This document shows positions 50,372 through 59,246 of a DNA stretch of 64,000 bases, one piece after another. The position numbers and the translations under genes were made by a program. The notes under the pieces were generated by a model. That model did no database searches, was not told where the DNA came from, and saw only the letters and a program-made list of their open reading frames with translations. The stretch lies in NCBI GenBank assembly GCA_910585245.1, contig CAJUCO010000008.1:1-64000 (forward strand), given 5' to 3'. Position 1 is the stretch's first letter; the number at the start of each line of letters is the position of its first letter. This DNA comes from an uncultured Oscillibacter sp. Lineage in GTDB: Bacteria > Bacillota > Clostridia > Oscillospirales > Oscillospiraceae.

Positions 50372-50925
50372 GCACGCTCCTTTTCTTTTTTCCCTGTGGG
50401 CTCCAATTCCTTCCGCTGCCGGAGTAGGGCCACGCAGCGGCTTCCCGCCACACCGGCGGCATAGCTCAAAAGGGCGAAGTGGATGGCGGCGTCCGCCAAG
50501 GCCGGGTCGTCCAGCTCCTGGTTCCCCGTCCGGGCGGACAACTCGTCCGCGGTGATGTTCAAAGCCTTGTCCAGACTCTGACGGAAGGCGGCGTATCCCT
50601 CCTGCACCGGGCGGTCTTGAAGCTCCTCCCGGATGAGAAGGTCCATGTCCCGGGTGGACATGACCCGCTTTAAAACGCAGATGGCGGTGAAATAGGCCAG
50701 ATGTTCCCGGCCGTATTTCTTCCCCTCGGCCCTGGGGGCCAGTCCACTTTTTGTATAGTTGTTCACCATGGCGGCGGTGAGGCCATCGTCCCCGTCAAAG
50801 CGGATGACCTGCCGGTCCATATAGGAGAGAACCTGGTCCATGTACAAAGAGAAGTCCGGCAGCTGGTCCCACTCCACGGGACGCTGGTCCCGAAGGCGGG
50901 CTTGGAGGTCGGTTAGATCGTTCAT
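50368..50925 (-). CDS. DUF1836 domain protein, 185 aa
   Basis: The AMVNNYTKSGLAPRAEGKKY segment is characteristic of DUF1836, a MerR-like HTH family in Firmicutes that often neighbours degV. The remainder is helical. It is a possible regulator of the degV unit. ATG 50925 lies after AAAGGG; an ATG seven codons earlier lacks an RBS. Confidence 0.85.
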   Translation of the reverse strand: MNDLTDLQARLRDQRPVEWDQLPDFSLYMDQVLSYMDRQVIRFDGDDGLTAAMVNNYTKSGLAPRAEGKKYGREHLAYFTAICVLKRVMSTRDMDLLIREELQDRPVQEGYAAFRQSLDKALNITADELSARTGNQELDDPALADAAIHFALLSYAAGVAGSRCVALLRQRKELEPTGKKEKERA

Positions 50926-50962
50926 AAGACGCCCTTTCTTGAACATCGGTGGATTTTTTCAA

Positions 50963-50993
50963 CAAAACAGCCGCCCGAAAGGCCGGACGGCTG
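50963..50993 (-). terminator. Terminator-like hairpin between mnmE and DUF1836
   Basis: Minus strand CAGCCGTCCGG / CGGGCGGCTG followed by TTTTGTT. It lies just downstream of the promoter at 51004-51032. Confidence 0.75.
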
Positions 50994-51003
50994 GGCAATG
51001 GTT

Positions 51004-51032
51004 ATTGTAACACCATTACGCGGTTTTGTAAA
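51004..51032 (-). promoter_or_regulatory. Promoter for the DUF1836-degV-prmA unit
   Basis: Minus strand TTTACA, 17 bases, TACAAT. The expected start point is only a few bases before the terminator hairpin, so the leader could act as an attenuator. Confidence 0.6.
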
Positions 51033-51062
51033 CCACATTTTGGGGGATTGAAAAACATATTT

Positions 51063-52460
51063 TTATTTTCCCACACAGAACCGGGAGAAGATCCGCTCCA
51101 CGATCTCCTCTCGGGCGGTTCTTCCCGTCAGCTCTCCCAGGGCGTCCAGGGCCTCCTCCACGTCGGTGAGCACCGCGTCGGGGGTCAGGCCGCTCTCCAG
51201 GGCTTGCCGCCCCCGGCATAGGGCCTCCCGGGCCCGGCGGGCCGCCTCCTCCTGCCGCTGGTCTGTGAGGAGGCTTCCCGTCTCCCCCGGGTCCCCGGCA
51301 GGGAAGAGGGCGGCGACAGCCTCCTCCAGTTTCTCAAGACCCTGCCCGGTGACGGAGGAGACGCAAAGACAGGCGGCAGGGTTGTTGGCGTCTTTTTGCA
51401 GGAGCCCTATGGAAAAGGCGTGGGGACCGGCCAGGTCACATTTGGACTCGACGCAAAGCCAGGGCTTCCCGGTCTGGGCCACCTGGGTTAGAAGAAGGGC
51501 CTCCGCCTCCCAGTGGGCCATGTTTTCCGGAGAGACCGTCCCGTCCCGGACCAATAGAATCAGCTCCGCCTCCTCCATGGCCCGCCGGGAGCGCTCCACC
51601 CCCAGCCTCTCCACTTCGTCCTCGGTCTCCCGGAGGCCCGCCGTGTCGATGAGCCGCAAAAGAACGCCGCCGCAGAGGACGGATTCTTCCACCGTGTCCC
51701 GTGTGGTCCCCGCCACGCCGGTGACGATGGCCCGCTCGTACCCCGCCAGGGCATTTAGCAGGGAGGATTTCCCCGCGTTGGGCAGGCCCACAATGGCGGT
51801 CCGGACACCCTTTTTCAGCACCTGCCCCCGTTTGCAGGAGGCGAGAAGACGGGTGAGGGCCTCCTCGGAGGTGACAAGCGCGTGGGTGATCTCCTCCGGT
51901 CCTGCGTCTTGGATGTCCTCGTCCGGATAATCCACCACGGCGTAAAACCGGGAGGCTATGTCCAGCAGCGCCTCCTGTATGGGCTCCAGCACCCGGCGGA
52001 GTCCGCCGTCCAGTTGGGCGGCGGCGTTTCGGGCGGCGGCGGCGGTTTCCGCGTCAATGAGGTCGATGACGGCCTCCGCCTGGGTCAGGTCCAGCTGTCC
52101 GTTTAGAAAGGCCCGCTTGGTAAACTCCCCCGGTCCCGCCTGCCGCGCTCCGGCGGAAAAGAGGGCTGCCAAGGTCTCCCGCAAGACCACAGGGGACCCG
52201 TGGCAGTGGAGCTCGGCGGAGTCCTCGCCGGTGTAGCTGTGGGGGGCGGGAAAGCGGACCGCCAGGCCCCGGTCCAGCACCCGATTCTCCCGGTCCAGCA
52301 CCTCCCCCAGGACCATCTTCCGGGCCTCCAGCGCTTCAAAGGGCCGGGAGGCGTGGAAGACCTGTCCGCATATCCGAAAACAATCCGGCCCGGAGACCCG
52401 GATCACCCCGATGGCGGAGGGGGCCCCTCCCCCGGCGGCAATGGCGGCGATGGTGTCCAT
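51063..52460 (-). CDS. mnmE: tRNA uridine-5-carboxymethylaminomethyl modification GTPase MnmE
   Basis: With MnmG it modifies U34 of certain tRNAs. The 465-aa product has the N-terminal tetrahydrofolate-binding domain (DTIAAIAAGGGAPSAIGVIR) and the helical part. The G domain has GLPNAGKSSLLNAL, GTTRDTVEE, DTAGLRET and a CDLA-type G4, and the C-terminal Cys motif is FCVGK at the very end. AAAGGAG precedes the ATG. mnmG is not in the window. Confidence 0.96.
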   Translation of the reverse strand: MDTIAAIAAGGGAPSAIGVIRVSGPDCFRICGQVFHASRPFEALEARKMVLGEVLDRENRVLDRGLAVRFPAPHSYTGEDSAELHCHGSPVVLRETLAALFSAGARQAGPGEFTKRAFLNGQLDLTQAEAVIDLIDAETAAAARNAAAQLDGGLRRVLEPIQEALLDIASRFYAVVDYPDEDIQDAGPEEITHALVTSEEALTRLLASCKRGQVLKKGVRTAIVGLPNAGKSSLLNALAGYERAIVTGVAGTTRDTVEESVLCGGVLLRLIDTAGLRETEDEVERLGVERSRRAMEEAELILLVRDGTVSPENMAHWEAEALLLTQVAQTGKPWLCVESKCDLAGPHAFSIGLLQKDANNPAACLCVSSVTGQGLEKLEEAVAALFPAGDPGETGSLLTDQRQEEAARRAREALCRGRQALESGLTPDAVLTDVEEALDALGELTGRTAREEIVERIFSRFCVGK

Positions 52461-52479
52461 AGGCAGCTCCTTTCATAAA

Positions 52480-52503
52480 GGGAGGCGGGCTGAAAGCCCG
52501 CCC
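52480..52503 (-). terminator. Hairpin after the BspA/SLH gene
   Basis: GGCGGGCT / AGCCCGCC stem with TCCCTTTAT following on the minus strand. It lies between this gene's stop and the mnmE RBS. Confidence 0.5.
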
Positions 52504-52509
52504 CGTTTG

Positions 52510-55464
52510 TCAGATTCTGTAACTGTATCGGTAAAGAATGACCGCGAACTGAGCCCTTGTAAGGGTTCCGTTGGGGTCCAGCCGCCCGTTGGCGGTGCCG
52601 CCCAGGATGCCGTTGGCCACGGCCCAGGCGAAGGCGTCCCGGGCCACTGTGGGCACGAGGCGGCTGTCGGTGTAACCGGCGAGACTGGTGGTGTTGCGGT
52701 TGGTACTGCCCATCAGGTGGGCGCAACGGTATAGCGCCGTCACCAATTGCTGCCGGGTTACCGCGCCGTTGGGGGAGGAACCGTCGGCGAAGCTGTTTTC
52801 CACCGCCCAGCGGCGGGCCTCCGTCATGTTGGCGGGGCGGCTGCCGGTGAGACGGGCCAGAACCATCCACATCTGTTGGTGGGTAATGGTTCCGTCAGGG
52901 TTGAAGCTGCCGCCGGAGCCGCTCATATATCCCATCTGGTTGGCCCAGTTGATCTCTCCGGCCGCCCAGTGGTAGGTGGGAATGTCCCGGAAGAGCTGGC
53001 TGGACGCGCCGGCCTTGGGTACGCTCTGGGTGGGGTTTTGGGTGGGCATGGGATCTGTGGTCCGCCGGGCGCCGCTGTCCTCGCCGTCGCCGGGAGGGCT
53101 GGCCCAGTTGGCCCCGCCCCAGTAGCTGTTGCCGGAACTAAGCCGGACGAAGGTGGCCCGGACCTCCACATTGGAGGCGGGCATGGTGAAACGGTATTCG
53201 TCGCTGTAGCGGTCGCTCAGATTCACCACCGTTCCGCCGGAGGTAATGGCCCGAATCATGTCCAGTTCGTAGCCGGAGTTGGGCCGGACGGTGACCGTTA
53301 TCCGGTCCCCCGAGGCGGCGGAGGTCTTGTTGGACCACATAGAGCCGTTGCTCCCTTGAATCAGGTCGACGCGGTAGGTGACGGGCTTGTCAGGGTCAGT
53401 GGGCGTATCCGGGTCTGTGGGTTTATCCGGGTCCTCGGGCTGGGAACTGCCGGTGGCGGGGATGGCTTCCACATCCTCATAGCCGCAGACTTTGCAGACC
53501 CGCTTCTTGGAACCGGCCTCGGTCTCTGTAGGAGGTTTAACAGTCTCCCAGTCGCCGTATTCGTGTTTGCCGGTGGCGGGAATGGGGATGGTACGGTTTT
53601 CCTTGTGTTGGCAGACGGTACATTCGACGTTGCCGGTTACGCTGCCCTCTTTGCCGCAGGTGGGTTCGACTCTTTCCGCGTCCTCGGCAAAGTTGCCCCA
53701 GATGTGGCCCTTGGGGGGAATGGATTCAACTTCGTCCTCCTCGTCCTCGTTGATTTTCGCTCCGCACTCCTCGCATACCGCGGCAAATTTGATCACGCTT
53801 CCCGGTTCCGTGCAGGTGGGTTCAGTCCGCTTTTCCGACGGCGTGGCGGATACATGGGGAATTTTCTTCAGAACGACCCGCAAGGCCTCGCCGGCCAGCT
53901 CCTCGCTGCATACCGCGCATTTCGTCCCGTCTTTATAAACCCACTCGCCCTCCTGGGTACAGGTGGCGGGGGTCTCATGGTCCATGTTTTCCTCCGTCTG
54001 CTCCGGTAGGGTATGTTCTAGCCGCTGTGGTAGCTTGATTTCCACATATTCGTCCGTATTCTCGTCGCCGTGGTTTGCCTGCAAATGCTCTATCAGGGCT
54101 ATCTCAGCCGCCGCCACTTCGGTTCTGTCTGTGCCTACCATGGACTTTTGCGCGTTCTCCAGAGCGGTTTTCAGCGTCTTGCAGTCCTCGCACCCATTCA
54201 GTATGCCGCAGACGTCGCAGATCTTGTAAACCGCGATGGTGTTCTTCCTGGATGGGTCTTCCGAGCAGGTGGCCGGACGGATTTCATATTCTTCGGTCTT
54301 GTCTGTATAGGTATGCTTTGTGAGCGGGATTTCTTCCGTCCTCGTCTGGGTCGCGCCGCATTTTTTCCCGTCCGCCGGTTTGCATTCCTGCTGGAATGTT
54401 TTGACGCCTTTCTTGGTACAGGTGGCGGCCGTTGTGACGGTTCCCTGATCAGTATCTTCAAAGTTGTGGGATGCAGTTCCAACCACCGTCTTTTTCAAGC
54501 TCATCGTCTCGCCGCAGCGGGAGCACGTCGCCTCAAACTCCCACTCCCATGTGGCGCAGGCGGCGTGTTCGGTGTCGGTGTTGGGGGGCTCCTGGTAGTC
54601 GTGGCCTAAGGCGTTGATCGTAATCTCACCCCCGGCGAGATCCTTGCAGGCTGCCGTTTGATTCTCGCTGGCCGCCTGGCAGAATCCGCCGCCCATCACC
54701 TGCCCGTCATTTTCACAGGTCGGCGGATTGACATGGGTGCTATCCGTCGCCAGGTGGACCTCTTCATTCGTTACCCCGGGAGGCATCGTTTCAAAAATAT
54801 ATTTTTGGACGTCTCTTTTATCGCTTCCGCCATAATGGATGGATTCCAGCAGGGTATTGGCGAAAGCGTTGGCGGAGACCGGCTTCGTAGTGCCTGATGC
54901 CGTAGGCTTCAGCGCCTCGGGGATATAGACGGTCTTCAGGTTTTTGTCATTGGCGAAGGCTTTGGCCTCGATGGTTTTCACGCTGTCCGGAATGGTCACC
55001 TTTGTCAGGGATGTATTGTTGGCAAAGGCCGACTCTCCGATGGTTACCAGCTTGTCGGGCAGCACCAGCGTGCTCACCCCTGTGCCCGAAAAGGCGCTTT
55101 TGCCAATGGTAACATCACCCGCGCTATCCGGCAGAAACAGAACAATTTTCAACCCTATACAATTCTCAAACGCGTTGTCTCCGACCGAGGTAATCGTACT
55201 TGGAAAGACCACCTCGCTGATTTTTCTGCCGTTTGTGTTTTTAAACGCCGCGTCGCCGATAGCAGTAATTGCCTTTTGATCATAGGCGGATGGCAGTACC
55301 ACACGTCCGCCGGTGCCGGTATAGCCGGTGATCTTCCAGTTGTTTCCGTCCGCCTCCAACACAATACCGCTGTCCAGCGTCACAGGGTCCGCCGCCGCGG
55401 CTGTTCCCGCCAGGGCCGCCGTCACGGCGATCAGCAGTAGAATCCTCCAAACCCAACGCCTCAT
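52510..55464 (-). CDS. Surface protein: BspA-like leucine-rich repeats, Cys-rich repeats, B-repeat and three SLH domains (984 aa)
   Basis: The signal peptide is MRRWVWRILLLIAVTAALAG. Residues about 40-240 are LRR_5/BspA-like repeats (ITAIGDAAFKN, TSVGDNAFENC, VTIGESAFAN). About 260-680 hold repeated CTxxG/CxxC-type modules (ATCTQEGEW, CAVCSEE, PTCGKEGSVTGNVECTVC). A Pro/Asp-rich hinge is at about 690-710 (PDKPTDPDTPTDPDKP). A beta-repeat (GYELDMIRAITSGG) comes next, and three SLH modules close the protein (FRDIPTYHWAAGEINWANQMG onwards). It probably sits on the cell wall and binds host or neighbour surfaces. AAGGAGG precedes ATG 55464. Confidence 0.9.
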   Translation of the reverse strand: MRRWVWRILLLIAVTAALAGTAAAADPVTLDSGIVLEADGNNWKITGYTGTGGRVVLPSAYDQKAITAIGDAAFKNTNGRKISEVVFPSTITSVGDNAFENCIGLKIVLFLPDSAGDVTIGKSAFSGTGVSTLVLPDKLVTIGESAFANNTSLTKVTIPDSVKTIEAKAFANDKNLKTVYIPEALKPTASGTTKPVSANAFANTLLESIHYGGSDKRDVQKYIFETMPPGVTNEEVHLATDSTHVNPPTCENDGQVMGGGFCQAASENQTAACKDLAGGEITINALGHDYQEPPNTDTEHAACATWEWEFEATCSRCGETMSLKKTVVGTASHNFEDTDQGTVTTAATCTKKGVKTFQQECKPADGKKCGATQTRTEEIPLTKHTYTDKTEEYEIRPATCSEDPSRKNTIAVYKICDVCGILNGCEDCKTLKTALENAQKSMVGTDRTEVAAAEIALIEHLQANHGDENTDEYVEIKLPQRLEHTLPEQTEENMDHETPATCTQEGEWVYKDGTKCAVCSEELAGEALRVVLKKIPHVSATPSEKRTEPTCTEPGSVIKFAAVCEECGAKINEDEEDEVESIPPKGHIWGNFAEDAERVEPTCGKEGSVTGNVECTVCQHKENRTIPIPATGKHEYGDWETVKPPTETEAGSKKRVCKVCGYEDVEAIPATGSSQPEDPDKPTDPDTPTDPDKPVTYRVDLIQGSNGSMWSNKTSAASGDRITVTVRPNSGYELDMIRAITSGGTVVNLSDRYSDEYRFTMPASNVEVRATFVRLSSGNSYWGGANWASPPGDGEDSGARRTTDPMPTQNPTQSVPKAGASSQLFRDIPTYHWAAGEINWANQMGYMSGSGGSFNPDGTITHQQMWMVLARLTGSRPANMTEARRWAVENSFADGSSPNGAVTRQQLVTALYRCAHLMGSTNRNTTSLAGYTDSRLVPTVARDAFAWAVANGILGGTANGRLDPNGTLTRAQFAVILYRYSYRI

Positions 55465-55514
55465 GTTCCGCTCCTCCTTATCGCACGCGTCCCACGCGCC
55501 AATTTCACACTTAC

Positions 55515-55543
55515 AGCATAGCACAAAACTCCCGGTGTTTCAA
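55515..55543 (-). promoter_or_regulatory. Promoter of the BspA/SLH gene
   Basis: Minus strand TTGAAA, 17 bases, TATGCT, 50 bases before the ATG. Confidence 0.7.
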
Positions 55544-55567
55544 TGGGTCCCCCAAAAAATTCCCCGG

Positions 55568-55599
55568 TAAAAACAGGACGGGCCAAAGCCCGTCCTGTT
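55568..55599 (-). terminator. pnp terminator
   Basis: AACAGGACGGGC / GCCCGTCCTGTT with a four-base loop, then TTTTT on the minus strand. Confidence 0.85.
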
Positions 55600-55613
55600 C
55601 GAAAGAGATTATC

Positions 55614-57764
55614 TCATTTAATCCGCTCGCCAGCGGCCTCTTTGGCCTTGATCTCCCGGACCGCGTCCTTGTGGGAGAGGTTCACCCGGCCCTTTTCGTC
55701 GATGTCCGTGACCTTGACCCACATCATGTCCCCGATTTTGCAGGCGTCTTCCACCTTCTCAATCCGGTGGTCCGCCAGCTTGGAGATGTGGACCAGTCCG
55801 TCCTTGCCCGGGGCCAGCTCCACAAACGCGCCGAAGGTCATCAGCCGGACCACCCGGCCATAGTACAGCGCGCCAATCTCCGGCACGAAGACGATGTCGT
55901 CAATGCACTTTTTCGCCGCGTCGCAGGAGGCCGCGTCCACTCCCGCGATGAAAATGGAGCCGTCGTCGTTGATGTCGATTTTCGCCCCGGTATCCGCTAC
56001 GATTTTCTGGATCACCTTTCCGCCGGAGCCGATGACTTCCCGGATTTTGTTGGGGTCAATGTGCATGGTCAGCATCTTGGGAGCGTAGCGGCTCACATCC
56101 TTGCGGGGCTGGGAGATGGCGGGGAGCATGATCTGGTCCAGAATCTGGCAACGCCCGTCGTAGGTGATATCCAGGGCGTTTTTGATGATCTCCATGGTCA
56201 GCCCGTCGTTTTTCAGGTCCATTTGAATGGCGGTGATGCCCTTCTTGGTGCCCGCCACCTTGAAGTCCATTTCCCCGTGGAAGTCCTCCACGCCCTGGAT
56301 GTCAATGAAGGTGGTGAATCCGCCGTCGTCGTCCTGGATTAATCCGCAGGAGATGCCCGCCACAGGGGCCTTGATGGGTACGCCCGCGTCCATCAGAGCA
56401 AGCGTGGAGCCGCAGACGGAACCCTGGGAGGTGGAGCCGTTGGAACTCACCACCTCGCTGACCACCCGGATGGCGTAGGGGAACTGCTCCACGTCGGGGA
56501 TGACGGGCAGCAGGGCCCGCTCGGCCAAAGCGCCGTGGCCGATTTCCCGGCGGCCGGGAGAGCGGGCGGGCTTGGCCTCGCCGACGCTGTAGCCGGGGAA
56601 GTTGTAGTGGTGCATATACCGCTTCTCCGTCTCCTCCCAGATGGTGTCCAACTTCTGGTTGGCGGAAAGGGTGTCTAGAGTGACCACAGAGAGGACCTGG
56701 GTCTGTCCCCGGGTGAAGAGGCCGGAGCCGTGGGCCCGGGGCAGCAGCCCCACCTCGGAGCCAAGGGGACGGATTTCGTTTTTCTGCCGTCCGTCCACCC
56801 GGTGGCCCTCCAAAAGCCAGGCCTTGACAATCTTCTTTTGGAACTTGTAGGTGATCTCGTCCAGGTACTTGTCCATCTCCGGGTACTCGTCCAAGAAGAG
56901 CTCGTGCCATTTCTCAATCAGGGCGTTCCACCGGGTTTCCCGGACATTTTTGTCGTCGGTGTCCATGGCGGCCTTGGCCTCTTCCATGGTGGCGGAGACG
57001 ATTTTTTCAAACAGCTCCCCGTCAAAGTCGGCGTGGGGATAGTCGAACTTCTCCTTGCCGATTTCGGAGACCATTTTGTTGATCAGCGCGACCTGCTTTT
57101 GATTTTCCTCGTGAGCCATTTGGATGGCCTGGAACATGGTGTCGTTGTCTACCTCGTTGGCTCCCGCCTCGATCATGACCACTTTTTTTCCGGTGGATAC
57201 CACGGTCACATCCAGATCGGAGACCTTCCGCTCCTCGCTGGTGGGATTGAAAATCAGTTTGCCGTCCACCAGGCCGACTTTCACCGCGCCCACGGGGCCG
57301 TGCCAGGGGATATCGGAGATGGCCAGGGCGGCGGAGGCGCCGATGAGACCGCAGATCTCCGGGGAACAGTCGTGGTCCACGCTCATGACCGTGGCCATGA
57401 TGGAGACGTCATTGCGAAAATCGTGGGGGAACAGAGGCCGGATGGGCCGGTCAATGACCCGGCTGGTGAGGACGCCCTTCTCCCCGGGGCGGCCCTCCCG
57501 GCGGTTGAAGCTGCCGGGGATGCGGCCCACGGAGTAGAGCTTCTCCTCAAAGTCCACGGAGAGGGGGAAGAAGTCGATGCCGTCCCGGGGACGGGCGGAG
57601 GCGGTGGCGCAGACCAGGACCCGGGTGTCGCCATAGCCCACCATGACGGCGGCGTTGGCAAGCTCGGCCAACTTCCCCACCTCCAGGGTCAGGGGACGGC
57701 CCGCCAGAGTCATTTCGTACTTGCGGTAGTGGGGGAACTGTCTTTGGGTGATGATGGTAGACAT
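55614..57764 (-). CDS. pnp: Polyribonucleotide nucleotidyltransferase (PNPase)
   Basis: A 3'-5' phosphorolytic exoribonuclease of RNA turnover. The 716-aa length is normal. Two RNase PH cores are present, the second with GQTQVLSVVTLDTL and IQGVEDFHGEMDFKVAGT. A KH domain (IREVIGSGGKVIQKIVADTG) and an S1 domain (YYGRVVRLMTFGAFVELAPGKDGLVHIS) close it. AAAAGGAG precedes ATG 57764; the frame is open 83 codons further upstream through the leader. It lies downstream of rpsO, the classical order. Confidence 0.96.
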   Translation of the reverse strand: MSTIITQRQFPHYRKYEMTLAGRPLTLEVGKLAELANAAVMVGYGDTRVLVCATASARPRDGIDFFPLSVDFEEKLYSVGRIPGSFNRREGRPGEKGVLTSRVIDRPIRPLFPHDFRNDVSIMATVMSVDHDCSPEICGLIGASAALAISDIPWHGPVGAVKVGLVDGKLIFNPTSEERKVSDLDVTVVSTGKKVVMIEAGANEVDNDTMFQAIQMAHEENQKQVALINKMVSEIGKEKFDYPHADFDGELFEKIVSATMEEAKAAMDTDDKNVRETRWNALIEKWHELFLDEYPEMDKYLDEITYKFQKKIVKAWLLEGHRVDGRQKNEIRPLGSEVGLLPRAHGSGLFTRGQTQVLSVVTLDTLSANQKLDTIWEETEKRYMHHYNFPGYSVGEAKPARSPGRREIGHGALAERALLPVIPDVEQFPYAIRVVSEVVSSNGSTSQGSVCGSTLALMDAGVPIKAPVAGISCGLIQDDDGGFTTFIDIQGVEDFHGEMDFKVAGTKKGITAIQMDLKNDGLTMEIIKNALDITYDGRCQILDQIMLPAISQPRKDVSRYAPKMLTMHIDPNKIREVIGSGGKVIQKIVADTGAKIDINDDGSIFIAGVDAASCDAAKKCIDDIVFVPEIGALYYGRVVRLMTFGAFVELAPGKDGLVHISKLADHRIEKVEDACKIGDMMWVKVTDIDEKGRVNLSHKDAVREIKAKEAAGERIK

Positions 57765-57815
57765 AGATACGCTCCTTTTCATTGGTAGTCCGGGAGTGAT
57801 CCTTTTCGTATTTGA

Positions 57816-57860
57816 ACCTTCCTCCACAAAGCAGGTGGAGTTGGGGGAACGTTCAAACAC
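57816..57860 (-). promoter_or_regulatory. Stem-loop in the pnp leader
   Basis: CTCCACC/GGTGGAG-type pairing (plus strand CCTCCAC, six bases, GGTGGAG), with outer GAAC/GTTC pairing, lies about 50 bases before the pnp start. PNPase leaders elsewhere are processed for autoregulation; that role here is inference. Confidence 0.45.
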
Positions 57861-57925
57861 AAAAAGCAACGGCTCCCGTTGGGGTGAATTGGGACGGACG
57901 CGGCGGATTTGGGGTTCGCCGCGCG

Positions 57926-57958
57926 GAAAAAGGGCGGCGTTGTCCCGCCGCCCTTTTC
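57926..57958 (-). terminator. rpsO terminator
   Basis: AAAAGGGCGGCG / CGCCGCCCTTTTT on the minus strand, directly after the rpsO stop. Read-through would supply pnp. Confidence 0.85.
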
Positions 57959-57963
57959 GCGTT

Positions 57964-58230
57964 TTACTTACGGATTCCCAGTTTGGCGATGAGGGCGCGA
58001 TAACGCTCCACATCCTTCTTCTGGAGGTAGTCCAGAAGGTTGCGGCGCTTACCGACCATCTTCAAAAGTCCCCGGTTGGAGTGCTTGTCCTGGGGATTCT
58101 GGCGCATATGCTCGGTGAGGACATTGATGCGCTCGGTCAAAATGGCAATTTGAACCTCCGGAGAGCCGGTGTCGGACTCGTGGGTGCGGTTGGCGGCAAT
58201 AATGGCAGTCTTTTCTTCCTTGCGAAGCAT
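57964..58230 (-). CDS. rpsO: 30S ribosomal protein S15
   Basis: The 88-aa protein binds 16S rRNA in the platform. It has the full S15 pattern: [47 protein letters not shown] and a C-terminal [18 protein letters not shown] precedes ATG 58230, the canonical start; a seven-codon upstream extension is not conserved. The leader 58231-58342 may carry S15 autoregulatory structure. Confidence 0.97.
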   Translation of the reverse strand: MLRKEEKTAIIAANRTHESDTGSPEVQIAILTERINVLTEHMRQNPQDKHSNRGLLKMVGKRRNLLDYLQKKDVERYRALIAKLGIRK

Positions 58231-58342
58231 AGTGTGGTTTCCACCTTTCAAAATATTCCCCGCGGGGCTGTGCTCCGGGCCGGTGAAGCTCCTCGAAACA
58301 AAGCTCCGGGGCGTATCTGCCGTCTTCTGGACGGACTTTATG

Positions 58343-58371
58343 ACTATATCATAGGATTTTTCCGTTGTAAA
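58343..58371 (-). promoter_or_regulatory. rpsO promoter
   Basis: Minus strand TTTACA, 17 bases, TATAGT, about 113 bases before the rpsO start. Confidence 0.8.
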
Positions 58372-58738
58372 GAGGGTCTCCCGGCTTTTTTCACCGGAAC
58401 AACAAAAATTTTTCGTTACCCCTATCCTTTTCCAGGATCACGAAAGCCCGGTCCCGGATATAGGCGCGCTCCGCCGCGCCGGAAATCCTGTTTCGGCCCT
58501 CTTGCAGACTTTCCCGCTATCCTTAAAGTGCGAAGAGGGACGGCGGCACTCGCGGCGGAGCATGGACATTTTTTCCATATTCCGCGTCTCCTATTACAAG
58601 CTGCAAAAAATACTTTAACGCGGTTTTTTTTACAAGGGCTTGCCCCATCGGGAGTTTCGGTTCTCCCGCAGGTGAATGGAGGACGGCTGCCCCCATTTCA
58701 GAATGCGCCATCGGATACTTTCCGTTTGCAATTCCCAC
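58372..58738. other. Intergenic stretch between rpsO and the GntR operon, no gene seen
   Basis: It contains two short hairpins (CCGG..CCGG near 58380-58416; GGGAG/CTCCC near 58650-58669) and T-runs but no convincing coding frame, RNA gene or repeat. Confidence 0.5.
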
Positions 58739-58780
58739 TTGACAAGCCGCCGGAACTGTGTTAATTTCATTAATACAGTT
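58739..58780 (+). promoter_or_regulatory. Promoter and YtrA-type operator of the GntR-ABC operon
   Basis: TTGACA (58739-58744), 17 bases, TAATTT (58762-58767). AACTGTGTTAAT and ATTAATACAGTT (58754-58780) form a dyad with one mismatch centred on the -10 box; an extra half-site AATACAGTT follows. The position fits autorepression by the GntR protein. Confidence 0.75.
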
Positions 58781-58847
58781 AATACAGTTGCCCAGTTATC
58801 GGCAACGAGTGGCGGACTTCCGCTGCGGAAGGGAAGGAAGGTGCGCG

Positions 58848-59246
58848 GTGATCAGCCTCAATTATCGGGACTCACGCCCCATTTACGAACAGATCAAGGA
58901 CGGGCTGCGCAAGTTGATTGTCTCCGGGGCCATCGGGACCGATGAGAAGCTCCCCTCGGTCCGGGCCCTGGCGACTCAGCTTTCCATCAACCCCAACACC
59001 ATCCAGCGGGCCTACAACGAGCTGGAGGGAGAGGGGTATATCTACTCCGTTCCCGGCAAGGGCAGCTTTGCCACCGGGGAAACCGGCGCGGGCGCCTCCC
59101 GCCGCCAGGAGCTTTGGGAAAAGACCCGGGAGCTGGTGGCGGAGCTCCGGTATCTCGGCGTCAGTCAGGAAGAGCTGATGGCTCTTCTTCAAGAAGAGCC
59201 ATCCGGCGGGGCCCCCGCCGGGAGACGCAAGGAGGAAAGAACATGA
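58848..59246 (+). CDS. GntR family regulator, YtrA subfamily
   Basis: The 132-aa product has a winged helix (PIYEQIKDGLRKLIVSGAIG, EKLPSVRALATQLSINPNTIQRAYNELEGEGYIYSVPGKGSF) and only a short helical tail, as in YtrA-type proteins that regulate adjacent ABC transporters. GTG 58848 is chosen because it follows GGAAGG and the repressor fold starts right after it. ATGA overlap with the ATPase gene. Confidence 0.92.
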   Translation: MISLNYRDSRPIYEQIKDGLRKLIVSGAIGTDEKLPSVRALATQLSINPNTIQRAYNELEGEGYIYSVPGKGSFATGETGAGASRRQELWEKTRELVAELRYLGVSQEELMALLQEEPSGGAPAGRRKEERT

